DNA of 64,000 nt from JAVBJN01 sp031546985 (GCA_031546985.1 JAVBJN010000019.1:9852-73851); one strand, 5' to 3'. Positions 31,995 through 41,815 are shown, counted from the first letter of the stretch. The notes: generated from the letters alone by a model not told the origin. Program-made: numbers and translations.

Positions 31995-33341
31995 GTGAAA
32001 CCCAACATTAAAATCCCTGTGCTACTGGCATTTTCGGCCATCCTGTGGTCACAGGGGGGAGCCCAGGCCCAGGTTCCTAAAGTATTAACCCTGCAACAGG
32101 CTATAGATATGGGCATGCAAAACAACCATAGCCTGAAAATGTCGGAGACCCGCACGCAGCTTGCAGAAGCCAAACTCCAGCAGGTAAAAGACAAGAGCCT
32201 GCCGCAGATCGGAACTTCGGTAGAATACGCCCGTTTGTATGTGCTGTCGGATTTTGCAATGTATATGGGTGGCGAAAAACCCGCCTTTGCATTGCCCACC
32301 AGCCATTTCGATGCCATGATAGGCATGACCTCTGCCAAGAAAGAGATCTTTGGCGGATTTGCAGAACGTGCCGCGCACCAGACCAATGAAAACCTGGTAG
32401 CGGCCAGCAAACTGGATGCAGAGCGCGATTACAACGAACTCAAGTACAACATCATTGCGCTGTACTACAATATTTATAAGATTAAAAAGTCGGAGCAGAT
32501 CCTTGATAATAATCTGCTGCTGTTATCGCACAAAGAAACAGAGGTGAATAACCTGCTGAAAGAAGGCGTGGTTACCTCCAATGAAGTGCTGAAAATACAA
32601 TTGCAGAAAAGTAACCTGCAACTGGCCAAAGTGGATGTGCGCAATGCTTACGCGGTAGCCATTAATAACCTGAGCATCCTGTTGGGCATTGCCGAAGAAG
32701 AAAGCATAGCCATTGATACATTGCTGCAACTGAAATATCCTGTTACCGCATTGCCGGAGTCGGAGCTGGCCGCAACCGCAGCCGTAAGCCGCCCCGAAAT
32801 TAAATCCATGCAGTACCAGACCAAAGCAGCAGAGGGTGGTTACAAACAATTGCAAAGCGCTATGTATCCGCACCTGGATGTATCGGCCATGCACATTTAC
32901 CTGAATCCGGTGGTAGAGCATGAGTTCATACCGCCCAAAACCGAGTTTATGAATGGGTTGAACCTGGGCGTATCGCTTAAGTACAACATTTCATCGCTGT
33001 ATGGTTTAAAAGGCAAAAAGCAGGAAGCCCGGCTTACCATACAACAGGCCAAAAATGCTACCCAGCTGGTGCAGGATAAAGTAAGGCAGGAAGTGTACTC
33101 GCAATACAAATCGTACCAGTCTGCCATAGAAAAAATTCACGTATCTGAAGTGGCATTGCAACAGGCCGACCGGAGTTTTCAGCTTACCGATTCTAAATTC
33201 AGGAACGGGTTGCTGCTCTCTACCGACCTGCTCGAAGCGCAAAACTTACTGCAACAAGCCCAATTGAACCTGCTGCAAGCACAGGTAGACGCTCAGGTTG
33301 CTTATGCCCGACTGGAAAAAGCAACTGGTACCACTTTATAA
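31995..33341 (+). CDS. TolC-family outer-membrane component of an EmrAB-type pump
   Basis: A 448-residue outer-membrane factor starting with GTG at 31995, chosen because it opens a good signal peptide (MKPNIKIPVLLAFSAIL...AQAQ). Helical coiled-coil segments and the two-fold repeat typical of TolC proteins follow (LTLQQAIDMGMQNNHSLKM, VTSNEVLKIQLQKSN, LLLSTDLLEAQNLLQQA). It is the first gene of a three-gene operon with an HlyD-type adaptor 36 nt downstream and a major-facilitator pump after that. It would form the outer-membrane duct through which the pump expels drugs or fatty acids. Confidence 0.93.
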   Translation: MKPNIKIPVLLAFSAILWSQGGAQAQVPKVLTLQQAIDMGMQNNHSLKMSETRTQLAEAKLQQVKDKSLPQIGTSVEYARLYVLSDFAMYMGGEKPAFALPTSHFDAMIGMTSAKKEIFGGFAERAAHQTNENLVAASKLDAERDYNELKYNIIALYYNIYKIKKSEQILDNNLLLLSHKETEVNNLLKEGVVTSNEVLKIQLQKSNLQLAKVDVRNAYAVAINNLSILLGIAEEESIAIDTLLQLKYPVTALPESELAATAAVSRPEIKSMQYQTKAAEGGYKQLQSAMYPHLDVSAMHIYLNPVVEHEFIPPKTEFMNGLNLGVSLKYNISSLYGLKGKKQEARLTIQQAKNATQLVQDKVRQEVYSQYKSYQSAIEKIHVSEVALQQADRSFQLTDSKFRNGLLLSTDLLEAQNLLQQAQLNLLQAQVDAQVAYARLEKATGTTL

Positions 33342-33377
33342 TAAACCCTACACACTACTCCCAAAATTTCAAGTACA

Positions 33378-34460
33378 ATGTCTAATAAAGAAAGTAAGAC
33401 CCCGCAACAAATAGCGCAGGAACAAAAGAAAAAACGCACCAACGCCATTCTCAACATATTAGGCGTATTGGCGGTATTGGCCATTTGTGCCTGGCTGGCC
33501 TCGTACCTGGGTTATTTTAAAAGCAATGAAGTAACCGACGACGCGCAGGTTGAGGGCTATATTTCTCCGGTCAATTCGCGTATTGGCGGTTATGTAAAAG
33601 AGATTCGCTTTACGGAACACCAGCAAGTGCATAAAGGCGATACGTTGTTGCTGATCGACGATCGGGAGCTGAAGGTAGCCCAGCAACAGGCGCAGGCCGC
33701 TTACCTCGAAGCTATGGCTGGTAAAGGTGTGGCTGCATCGAGTGTAACTACGGTAAATAACAATGTAAGTGTAGCCGATGCCAACCTGGCCGAGATGGAA
33801 GCCCGTGTATCGTTTGCCGAAAACAATTACCAGCGTTACCAGAATTTGCTTAAAGACGAGTCTATCAGTCGTCAGCAGTTCGAACAGGTGAAGGTTGAAT
33901 ATGATGCCATAAAGGCAAAATACGAAGCGTTGAAACGCCAGCGCAGAAGCACAGAGTTTGCTACGGGCGAGGTAAAACAACGCCTGAACGTAAGCGATGC
34001 TACTATTTTACGCGCCAAAGCCGCATTGGATATGGCCAGCATTAACCTGAACTATACTGTGGTAACCGCGCCTTACGATGGCTTTACCGGAAGGCTTGCC
34101 ATCCAGGAAGGCCAGTTGGTGCAGCCTGGGCAGTCATTGGTAGCGCTTATCCGCAGCGATAAAATATGGATTGTGGCCAACTTTAAGGAAAAGCAGATGA
34201 GCCAGATTCACGAAGGGGTAGAAGTAACCGTGAAGGTAGATGCGTTGGATGGTAAAATGTTTACCGGCAAAGTAAGCGCCATCTCGCACGCCACAGGTTC
34301 TAAATATTCGCTGGTGCAAACCGATAACTCTGCAGGCAACTTCGTAAAGGTGCAGCAGCGTATTCCTGTGAAGATCGAATTTACTGCTGCCAATAAATCA
34401 GAAGACATTCAGCAACTCCGCACTGGTATGAACGCGGTGGTGGCCATTAAGAAATCATAA
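33378..34460 (+). CDS. HlyD/EmrA-family membrane fusion protein
   Basis: A 360-residue adaptor with one N-terminal membrane anchor (about residues 24-45), a lipoyl-like half (DAQVEGYISPVNSRIGGYVKEI), a long coiled-coil hairpin (about 100-210), the returning lipoyl half (VTAPYDGFTGRLAIQEGQLV) and a beta-barrel domain (WIVANFKEKQMSQIHEG). DDAQVEGY and YDGFTGR-type motifs are usual in EmrA proteins. It joins the inner-membrane EmrB-like pump to the TolC-type channel. The pump gene follows 3 nt after its stop. Confidence 0.94.
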   Translation: MSNKESKTPQQIAQEQKKKRTNAILNILGVLAVLAICAWLASYLGYFKSNEVTDDAQVEGYISPVNSRIGGYVKEIRFTEHQQVHKGDTLLLIDDRELKVAQQQAQAAYLEAMAGKGVAASSVTTVNNNVSVADANLAEMEARVSFAENNYQRYQNLLKDESISRQQFEQVKVEYDAIKAKYEALKRQRRSTEFATGEVKQRLNVSDATILRAKAALDMASINLNYTVVTAPYDGFTGRLAIQEGQLVQPGQSLVALIRSDKIWIVANFKEKQMSQIHEGVEVTVKVDALDGKMFTGKVSAISHATGSKYSLVQTDNSAGNFVKVQQRIPVKIEFTAANKSEDIQQLRTGMNAVVAIKKS

Positions 34461-34463
34461 CCC

Positions 34464-36092
34464 ATGGCATACAAAAAAGGACTTTTTAAAGATAATGTGC
34501 CTAAGCCGCTGGGCTTGTTTACCCTCATCTTCTGCCTTATTCCATTGTTAATGGTAAATGGGGTGTATGTGACCAACATACAGGATATGACCGGCAACTG
34601 GGGCACCATGAGCGAGCACATCACCTTTGCCAACTATGCTTCAATGGCAGGTATGGTTTCGGTGTATCCGTTGCTGCTGCGGGTAAAGGGATTGATGAAG
34701 AGTAAGGATATATTGGTGGGCGCTTTGTTGCTGCAGGTATTGCTAAGCATCGTATGTGCAAGCACTACCTATGTGCCGCTGATTATTATAGCCAGTTTCT
34801 TCATCGGTTTTTTTAAGATGATGGCCATGATGGAGATCATTCTCCCAATGATGTTTGTCATTAGTCCCAAAGGCGACCGTGCCCGGTTTTACTCGGTATT
34901 TTATCCTGCCAGTGTGCTTTTGGGGCAGGGCGGAGCCTGGCTGAGCGGTTACCTGGCTTACCAGTACCAGTGGCAGTATATGTATTATATTATGGCCGGC
35001 TTGTTGTTGCTGGCGGTAATAGCGGTAGTGCTTACGTTTCATAACGAAAGGGCTGCCCGCAAAATTCCGTTGTACCAGGTAGACTGGCTGAGCCTTACAC
35101 TGTTTGCAGCCATTCTTATGATATTCAGCTACATTTTTGTGTATGGTAAGTATGAAGATTGGTTAGGCTCCCCGGCCATACAAGGCGCGGCAGTGATACT
35201 TCCGTTGTTTATCATATGGTTTGTGCGGCGGCAGCTTCACACCCGGCGCCCCTTTATCTCGTTTGAGGTATTGCGGTACCGGAATGTGCGGCTGGCCTTA
35301 TTTTTAATGGTGTTGATGCAACTATTGTACAGCAGCACCAATGTGCAGAGCGCGTTTACCACTTCCTTTCTTAAGTTGAGCGCGCTGGATAATATGACCT
35401 TGAATTTGTGGATGCTGGTAGGCGCAAGCATATCAGGTGTGTTTTGCTTGGTATGGTTCAGGCGGGGCGGAAGTTTTAAGATGGTGATTTTCCTGGGCTT
35501 TCTTTCGCTCACATTATATTATGTACTGGTTTATTTCCTGTTTTCGCCAGGTACCAATGCAGAGGCTTTTTACTTACCTATCGCGTTTAAAGGCGCATCC
35601 TTGTTGCTGCTGTATGTAGGTATTGCCTTGCTGGCAGCAGATAAAATGCCTATGATGAACATGCTCAATGGTGCTATGATGCTGCTGGTGATCCGTAATA
35701 TTCTGGCGCCGGTTATGTTTACCGCCATGTATGGCAATATGCTGTATACCCACAATGTGCAGCATGTATCCGATCTGGCTGTAACCATAGACAGTTACAA
35801 TCCGCTGGCGAGCCAATCGTTTACCCAAACCTTGGATGGAGCCATGTATACGGGCAAAAGTGTGGTGGAATCGCAAGCGTTGGCATCACAATCGCTGAAT
35901 GGTAAAGTGCAATTGCAAGCCATGCTTATTTCCTGCAAAGAGATATTTGGCATCGGTAGTATAGCATCATTGCTCATATTGGGCTTTGTGCTTATTGTAC
36001 CTATGCAGGAAGAGAAACGGAAAAGATGGAACCAGTTTAAAGCCCGGTTCAACAAACAGCAAGCAGCCACTTTGGTTAACCTTGCTGAATAA
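34464..36092 (+). CDS. Major-facilitator drug efflux pump, DHA2/EmrB family
   Basis: A 542-residue inner-membrane protein with about 14 hydrophobic helices, the number of DHA2 transporters such as EmrB. It couples proton entry to export of hydrophobic compounds across the inner membrane, with the adaptor and outer-membrane partner encoded upstream. The usual motif C of exporters is not obvious, and the conserved motif A loop is poorly preserved, so the substrate cannot be predicted. It ends the MarR-controlled operon, and a terminator follows 37 nt after the stop. Confidence 0.9.
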   Translation: MAYKKGLFKDNVPKPLGLFTLIFCLIPLLMVNGVYVTNIQDMTGNWGTMSEHITFANYASMAGMVSVYPLLLRVKGLMKSKDILVGALLLQVLLSIVCASTTYVPLIIIASFFIGFFKMMAMMEIILPMMFVISPKGDRARFYSVFYPASVLLGQGGAWLSGYLAYQYQWQYMYYIMAGLLLLAVIAVVLTFHNERAARKIPLYQVDWLSLTLFAAILMIFSYIFVYGKYEDWLGSPAIQGAAVILPLFIIWFVRRQLHTRRPFISFEVLRYRNVRLALFLMVLMQLLYSSTNVQSAFTTSFLKLSALDNMTLNLWMLVGASISGVFCLVWFRRGGSFKMVIFLGFLSLTLYYVLVYFLFSPGTNAEAFYLPIAFKGASLLLLYVGIALLAADKMPMMNMLNGAMMLLVIRNILAPVMFTAMYGNMLYTHNVQHVSDLAVTIDSYNPLASQSFTQTLDGAMYTGKSVVESQALASQSLNGKVQLQAMLISCKEIFGIGSIASLLILGFVLIVPMQEEKRKRWNQFKARFNKQQAATLVNLAE

Positions 36093-36129
36093 CGAATAGG
36101 AGTGTGGAGTAGTGTGGATTGAAAAAGAG

Positions 36130-36153
36130 GCCGGCAGCAATGCCGGCTTTTTT
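36130..36153 (+). terminator. Intrinsic terminator of the efflux operon
   Basis: GCCGGCA (36130-36136) and TGCCGGC (36141-36147) form a 7-bp GC-rich stem with a GCAA loop, followed by six T. Confidence 0.9.
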
Positions 36154-36219
36154 CTTAATCCTAATAATTCAATACCTTTAAATGGTGGGTAGGTGCGAAA
36201 GCTATGGCTGTTAGTTGAA

Positions 36220-36370
36220 TTCATTTGTCATCTGTGTGGTTAGTCCGAAGCCACAGTAGCACGATAGCTGTATCAAGGTACTATCCCGAAAACGAGTTGC
36301 GGCCAGGGTTACCCCTGCAATCGTTGACCAATGATGTAAAGTATGAATTGTCGGAATCCCGGAGGGGATG
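36220..36370. repeat. Dispersed intergenic repeat, copy A
   Basis: This 151-nt stretch aligns with 41474-41700: conserved blocks include TTCATTTGTCATC, CCGAAG.CACAGTAGCAC, TAGCTGTAT.AAGGT, CTATCCCGAAAACG and AATCGTTGACCAATGA. Copy A lacks the palindromic module present in copy B. It lies between the efflux operon terminator and the peroxidase gene and fills most of that 346-nt gap. Confidence 0.75.
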
Positions 36371-36426
36371 TTTGCGTACCCAGGTTAAATAATCGTTACC
36401 AACCTCAGAAAAGGGTAGCGGTCCTT

Positions 36427-36434
36427 TACTTTTG
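36427..36434 (+). promoter_or_regulatory. -7 promoter element of the cytochrome c peroxidase gene
   Basis: TACTTTTG matches TAnnTTTG and ends 4 nt before the ATG at 36439, the same spacing as at marR. No TTG is found at the proper distance, so the -33 box is not identified. Confidence 0.5.
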
Positions 36435-36438
36435 CCGG

Positions 36439-38286
36439 ATGAAGTGGATTATGACGGGGTTGGTGATTGCTTTTTTCTGCCCCATATTGTTATCGATGGT
36501 GGGGATGGAGCCCTCTTCTGGTTATACTACTGCCGCTGTTGCTGCTTTCCGGGCCAATGCGCAGCAGTTTGCACAATCGGCCGAACAGTTAAAAGTCAGT
36601 GTAAAGGCCATAACCAAAGGCGATACCGCTTCGGTTGCCAAAGCCCGGGCGGCGCTCATTAGCTGCCGCAACCAGTACAAGCGCATAGAGTATTTTATGG
36701 AATACTATTTCGGGTACCCGGTAAATCTTTACAATCGTGCCCCGGTATATGAAGTAGAAGAGCCTTATATGGAATACCAGGCTCCCATTGGGTTGCAGGT
36801 AGTAGAAGACCTGCTGCTGGATGATGAAGTATATGCCAACCAGAAGGAACTGGTAGACCAATGCGAGGTGATTAGCACTACGGCCAACGATATTCCCGCT
36901 ACTTTATACGACTTTAAAACAACCGATGCCCAACTGCTCGAAGCCGTGCGCCTGGAGATCATCCGGGTGATGACCCTGGGTATTACCGGTTACGATGCAC
37001 CCCAGCTCAAAACCGGTATTGTAGAATCTGCCATTGCTTTCCGTACTTTACAAAACAACCTGCAACCCTTGCTGGAAGCGTACCCTGGTGCTACTGCCGA
37101 TAGTGTGCGATATTATATCCGTCAAAGTATTGCGCTGCTGGAAGCACATCCTGAGTTTAATGGATTTGACAGGCTGCAGTTTTTTACCCATGCCACTTTG
37201 CCGCTGCAACATTATTTCGGGCAGTTTGTAAAAGAACAAAAGCTGGAATTACAAACACATTTTGCCTTGAATTATGATGCGCCCCATTTGTTTGCCACCA
37301 ATGCATTGGACGTAACGGCTTTTGCTGCCGGAAAAGATAGTGGAGACCGGGTACTGCTGGCAGCATTGGGCAAAGAACTTTTCTTCGAAAACCGGCTGTC
37401 CGGCAATGGAAGGCGCAGTTGCGCTACCTGTCACCAGCCGGGCAAATTCTTTACCGATGGGCTGGCCAAAAGCAAAACCATTGACGAAGCCGGCGAAGTA
37501 AGCCGCAATGCGCCCACGTTGTTGTATGCCGCTTACCAGCGTATGCAGTTTCACGATGGGCGTGCAGGCAGCCTCGAAGAACAGATAGGCGCGGTATTGC
37601 AGAACCCCAAAGAGATGAACGCCGATCTGAAACAGGTAGTAGCACTGTTAAATGCCGATGCGCATTACCATGATGCGTTTGATAAAGCCTTTGCGTCGAA
37701 TGGTACCGATAGCGTGGTTACAATGTATAAACTGGCTACAGCGCTGGCCGCGTATGAGCAGACGCTGGCACCTTTCAGCTCGCCTTTTGATGCGTACCTG
37801 GCTGGTGATAAAACGGCTATGAACAGCGCGCAGATCGAGGGTTTTAACCTGTTTATGGGCAAGGCGCAATGCGGAACCTGCCATTTTGCACCAGTGTTTA
37901 ATGGCTTGCTGCCGCCTTATTATGAACGTACCGAACTGGAAGTATTAGGCGTACCGCAAAACGGCAACCTCAAACGCCCTACAATGGATACGGATAGTGG
38001 CCGGTATAATTTCTTTGCTATTTCTTTTAATAATGGCGCTTTTAAAACGAGTACGGTGCGCAATGCCGCCGTTACGGCACCCTATATGCACAACGGTGCT
38101 TTTAAAACCCTGAAACAGGTGGTAGATTTTTACAACAAGGGCGGCGGTGCAGGATTAAAAATGAAAGTAGAAAACCAGACCCTGTCTGATAAGCCGCTTG
38201 GGTTAACCACCAAAGAAGTGAACCATTTGGTTGCTTTCCTGGAAGCCCTTACGGATAAGCCTTCCGGTGGATTTACACATCCGTAA
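36439..38286 (+). CDS. Di-haem cytochrome c peroxidase with N-terminal helical extension
   Basis: A 615-residue exported protein from ATG 36439. The frame is open from 36343, but that part is repeat DNA, while the chosen start opens a signal sequence (MKWIMTGLVIAFFCPIL) right behind a -7 box. Residues about 25-285 are all-helical and resemble imelysin-like iron-uptake proteins. The C-terminal half is a di-haem peroxidase of the MauG/CcpA class: haem motifs CATCH at 328-332 and CGTCH at 478-482, plus the distal region NAPTLLYAAYQRMQFHDGRA. It would reduce hydrogen peroxide in the periplasm using electrons from cytochromes, or modify a partner protein. It stands alone in its transcription unit. 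Confidence 0.88.
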   Translation: MKWIMTGLVIAFFCPILLSMVGMEPSSGYTTAAVAAFRANAQQFAQSAEQLKVSVKAITKGDTASVAKARAALISCRNQYKRIEYFMEYYFGYPVNLYNRAPVYEVEEPYMEYQAPIGLQVVEDLLLDDEVYANQKELVDQCEVISTTANDIPATLYDFKTTDAQLLEAVRLEIIRVMTLGITGYDAPQLKTGIVESAIAFRTLQNNLQPLLEAYPGATADSVRYYIRQSIALLEAHPEFNGFDRLQFFTHATLPLQHYFGQFVKEQKLELQTHFALNYDAPHLFATNALDVTAFAAGKDSGDRVLLAALGKELFFENRLSGNGRRSCATCHQPGKFFTDGLAKSKTIDEAGEVSRNAPTLLYAAYQRMQFHDGRAGSLEEQIGAVLQNPKEMNADLKQVVALLNADAHYHDAFDKAFASNGTDSVVTMYKLATALAAYEQTLAPFSSPFDAYLAGDKTAMNSAQIEGFNLFMGKAQCGTCHFAPVFNGLLPPYYERTELEVLGVPQNGNLKRPTMDTDSGRYNFFAISFNNGAFKTSTVRNAAVTAPYMHNGAFKTLKQVVDFYNKGGGAGLKMKVENQTLSDKPLGLTTKEVNHLVAFLEALTDKPSGGFTHP

Positions 38287-38385
38287 AACAGCTATTTGTA
38301 TGCGTAACAATTTTACCACAATTCCTTAACGGGGTGCTTACAATAAGATAATACGCGGGCGGTTTCTTTGCAGAAAATTTGAACA

Positions 38386-41352
38386 ATGCAACAAAAATTA
38401 CGCGCGCTGCTTTTGGGTGGTGGTTTAGCGGTCATGTCGGCCGCTCCGGTTTTTGCACAGACCGTTACCACGCTTACCAGGGCAGTCTCATCCGGCTCAG
38501 ACGATGCAGAAGAGTATGTGCCGGGCGGTACGGGTACAGTAGGTAGTATGGATCTTACCAGTTCCGATCTGGAGATTATGTATGATGGTACTAAAAAACA
38601 ATTGGTAGGCACCCGTTTTACCAATGTAACCATTCCTCAGGGTGCAACCATTGTAAGCGCCTACATCCAGTTTGCTACCAAAGGTGATAAAACACCGGTG
38701 CTGGGCGACGCGGTAATCCGGGGCGAAAACATTGATGCTTCCGCCACTTTTACTACCACTTCTTTCGACATTTCTTCGCGGGCTGTTACAGCCGATTCGG
38801 TAATCTGGCCGGGCAGCACCAGCGCCACATGGGGCACTACAGCTGCCGGTACAGCCGGACCCGATCAAAAAACACCAGACATTAAGAAACTGATTCAGGC
38901 TATTGTAAACCGTACCGGATGGGTAAGTGGTAATGCTTTATCTATTATCCTGAAAGGTGAAGGGGTGCGTAATTCCTATTCTTATGATGGCAGTTCAACA
39001 GGCGCTGCCCAGCTGATTGTAGAATATTCTGCTACGCCTTTGTCGCCGAATACAATGCCGGTTATCAATTTCCCGGTTCCTAAACTGGCGCAATGGCGCT
39101 ACCTCGATAACGGCACCAACCAGGGCACCGCATGGCGCGCGGCTGCTTTTGTAGATACTACCTGGGCTTTTGGTCCTGGTAAACTGGGCTACAGCGATAA
39201 TCCTGCTACTACACTGAGTTACGGCCCCAGTTCTTCCAATAAATACATCACGTATTATTTCCGCAAAAAGTTCAATGTAGCTGCTCTCTCTGCACTCACC
39301 GATACACTGGAACTGAACATTCTGAGAGACGATGGAGCGGTTGTATATATTAACGGTACCGAAGTAGTGCGTACCAATATGCCAACCGGCACCATTGATT
39401 ACCTCACCTGGTCTTCTTCCATTGTAGATGGGGTAGATGAGTCTACTTATTACACATACCATATTCCGAAAAGTGTGCTGGTAACCGGTGTTAATACCAT
39501 TGCAGTAGAAGTACACCAGCGTGATGGTACCAGCTCCGATCTGGGTTTTGATATGGAGCTGATCAACTATACTGCTCCGGTAGCGCCTGCACAGAGCCTG
39601 CTGCGTGGCCCTTACCTGCAGGTGGGTACGCCTACGTCTATGAACGTGCGCTGGAGAACTACGCTGCCTGCAAAGAGCCGTGTGCGTTACGGTCTGGCTC
39701 CAAATGCCCTGACCCAAACTGCGGTAGACTCTGCTGAGGTAACCGACCACGAAGTGAAATTGTCTAACCTGATGCCGCATACCAAATACTGGTACAGCAT
39801 CGGTAGCTTAAGCGACACACTGCAAGGCGATAGCGCCAACTATTTTATGACCGTGCGCACTGCGGGCGACCGTGGCAGCAAACAACGCATTGGTGTAATT
39901 GGCGACTGCGGTAACAACTCTACCAACCAGAAAAATGTGCGTGACCAACTGATCGGGTACCTGGGCGATAACTACATGGATTCCTGGATTCTGCTGGGCG
40001 ACAACGCTTACAGCTCGGGTACCGATGCGGAGTTCCAGGCAGAGTTCTTTAATATTTATAAAGACCGTTTCCTGAAACAAAACCCATTGTATCCGGCACC
40101 GGGCAACCACGATTACAGCAATGGTAATGCTACCCGCCAGTTAGACCACGCGGTGCCTTACTACAGCCTGTTCAGCATGCCTACGCAGGGTGAAGCTGGT
40201 GGTTACCCTTCCGATACCAAAGCATTCTACTCTTTTGACAACGGTAACGTACACTTCCTGTCGCTCGATTCTTATGGCAAGGAAGACAGCGCTACCCGTT
40301 TATACGATACCCTGGGTGCGCAAGTACAGTGGATTAAAGCCGACCTGGCTGCCAATACCAACAAAGAGTGGGTTGTGGCTTACTGGCACCACCCGCCTTA
40401 CACCATGGGCTCGCACAACTCCGATACCGAAACCGAACTGGTTAAGATCCGCGAAAACTTTATCCAGATTCTGGAGCGCATGGGTGTAGACCTTATCCTT
40501 TGCGGTCACAGCCACGATTACGAGCGTTCTAAACTGATGAAAGGCCACTATGGCAACGAAAACAGTTTTGACTCTACCGTGCACAACCTGAGCTCTTCGA
40601 GTGGTTTGTATGATGGTAGCAACAACTCCTGTCCTTACCTGAAAGATTCTGTAGCCAATTTCCAGGGTACCGTGTATGTAGTATCGGGCTCTGCCGGTCA
40701 GCTGGGCGGTGCTCAGGCTGGTTACCCGCACAATGCGATGGCTGCTTACTCCGATGCTACCCACGGTGGCGCAATGGTACTGGAAGTAGAAGGCAACCGT
40801 ATGGATGCCAAATGGATCTGTGCCGATGGTACCATCCGCGACCAGTTTACGCTGATGAAGAATGCCAACTTTACCAAAGCCTATACCATTAACGAAGGCG
40901 ACAGTGTAAAACTCACCGCTGGTTTCAATGGCCGTTATACCTGGGCTGGCGCTGCTGATACCACCAAGAGCATTACCGTATACCCAACCGATACTACGGT
41001 ATATGTGGTAAAAGATGTGTACGATTGCGTAGCAGATTCATTTAAAGTGAATGTAGTGGCTAAAGTGGTAACACCCAGCGGCATTAGCAATGTAGCTGTG
41101 GCTACCAACGATATCGTGCTGGCACCTAACCCGGCGCACAACAACGATATGAACATCTTCCTGAAGAAGAATGTAACCCTCAATGCCCAGTTGCGTTTAA
41201 CAGATGCTACCGGCCGTGAAATTATGAATACGAAAATGGTGCTCACTTCATCACCACAACACTTCCTGCCAGAGCATTTACAGAAAGGTGTTTACATCCT
41301 GTCTGTATGGTCCGAAGAAGGACGTGTAAGCAAGAAAGTAATTATTGAATAA
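38386..41352 (+). CDS. Secreted purple-acid-phosphatase-like metallophosphoesterase with T9SS sorting domain
   Basis: A 988-residue exported protein. After a signal peptide (1-25) come a domain of unknown type (about 30-215), a domain seen beside metallophosphoesterases (about 220-400), an N-terminal purple-acid-phosphatase fibronectin-like domain (about 405-490, RGPYLQVGTPTSMNVRWRT), and the catalytic core at about 500-790 with GDCGNN, GDNAY, GNHDYS, YWHHPPY and CGHSHDYER. The end (LAPNPAHNN ... GVYILSVWSEEGRVSKKVIIE) is a type A T9SS sorting domain, so the enzyme is secreted or cell-surface attached. It would release phosphate from esters outside the cell. It stands alone with its own terminator, in line with the phosphate theme at 19601-26546. 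Confidence 0.92.
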   Translation: MQQKLRALLLGGGLAVMSAAPVFAQTVTTLTRAVSSGSDDAEEYVPGGTGTVGSMDLTSSDLEIMYDGTKKQLVGTRFTNVTIPQGATIVSAYIQFATKGDKTPVLGDAVIRGENIDASATFTTTSFDISSRAVTADSVIWPGSTSATWGTTAAGTAGPDQKTPDIKKLIQAIVNRTGWVSGNALSIILKGEGVRNSYSYDGSSTGAAQLIVEYSATPLSPNTMPVINFPVPKLAQWRYLDNGTNQGTAWRAAAFVDTTWAFGPGKLGYSDNPATTLSYGPSSSNKYITYYFRKKFNVAALSALTDTLELNILRDDGAVVYINGTEVVRTNMPTGTIDYLTWSSSIVDGVDESTYYTYHIPKSVLVTGVNTIAVEVHQRDGTSSDLGFDMELINYTAPVAPAQSLLRGPYLQVGTPTSMNVRWRTTLPAKSRVRYGLAPNALTQTAVDSAEVTDHEVKLSNLMPHTKYWYSIGSLSDTLQGDSANYFMTVRTAGDRGSKQRIGVIGDCGNNSTNQKNVRDQLIGYLGDNYMDSWILLGDNAYSSGTDAEFQAEFFNIYKDRFLKQNPLYPAPGNHDYSNGNATRQLDHAVPYYSLFSMPTQGEAGGYPSDTKAFYSFDNGNVHFLSLDSYGKEDSATRLYDTLGAQVQWIKADLAANTNKEWVVAYWHHPPYTMGSHNSDTETELVKIRENFIQILERMGVDLILCGHSHDYERSKLMKGHYGNENSFDSTVHNLSSSSGLYDGSNNSCPYLKDSVANFQGTVYVVSGSAGQLGGAQAGYPHNAMAAYSDATHGGAMVLEVEGNRMDAKWICADGTIRDQFTLMKNANFTKAYTINEGDSVKLTAGFNGRYTWAGAADTTKSITVYPTDTTVYVVKDVYDCVADSFKVNVVAKVVTPSGISNVAVATNDIVLAPNPAHNNDMNIFLKKNVTLNAQLRLTDATGREIMNTKMVLTSSPQHFLPEHLQKGVYILSVWSEEGRVSKKVIIE

Positions 41353-41374
41353 TAGTTACGGGTTTAAAATCGAC

Positions 41375-41408
41375 AAAAGGGATTGCCTCCGTAGGGCAGT
41401 CCCTTTTT
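41375..41408 (+). terminator. Intrinsic terminator of the phosphatase gene
   Basis: AAAAGGGA (41375-41382) pairs with TCCCTTTT (41400-41407), with an internal GCC/GGC helix, and ends in five T. Confidence 0.85.
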
Positions 41409-41473
41409 GTTTAATAACTCTTGTAAAACCACTGCTTCGGCGGTGATGAGTAAAGGCTATCCTGGTTTGTTCA

Positions 41474-41700
41474 TTCATTTGTCATCGGTGCGCTTAGGCC
41501 GAAGTCACAGTAGCACAGTAGCTGTATTAAGGTGCTATCCCGAAAACGCGGTGTAACCGTTTTTCGGGCGACTTTTTGCGTTACTTTTTTTGCGCAAAAA
41601 AGTACAGAAGAAGAAAGCGGATATAGGGCTGGGGTGGCCCCATAATCGTTGACCAATGAAGCAAGGGACGGATTGTGGGAATCTCCGCAGGGGGCGCATG
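41474..41700. repeat. Dispersed intergenic repeat, copy B (with palindromic module)
   Basis: This 227-nt copy has the left and right parts of copy A (36220-36370), with an insertion of about 75 nt between them that contains CCGTTTTTCGGGCGAC and the palindrome GTTACTTTTTTT-GCGC-AAAAAAGTA. The inserted part matches the stand-alone module at 6813-6870. Together with the terminator it fills most of the 463-nt gap 41353-41815. I see no gene there. Confidence 0.75.
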
Positions 41701-41815
41701 ATTCTTTATTTTACGTAATTTCCATTGGCTAATGGTTTAATTTGTTTCTTCCGGGAAAACAAAAACATAAGCAGGCTGTTTATTATCTATTCAAAGAACC
41801 ACAAACACAAATAGT

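Noticed and set aside
36343..36438. Upstream ATG extension of the peroxidase gene
   Set aside because: These codons are inside the dispersed repeat and before the -7 element; the signal sequence starts at 36439.
38995..39780. 261-residue minus-strand frame opposite the phosphatase
   Set aside because: It lies entirely inside a well-supported plus-strand gene and matches nothing I know.
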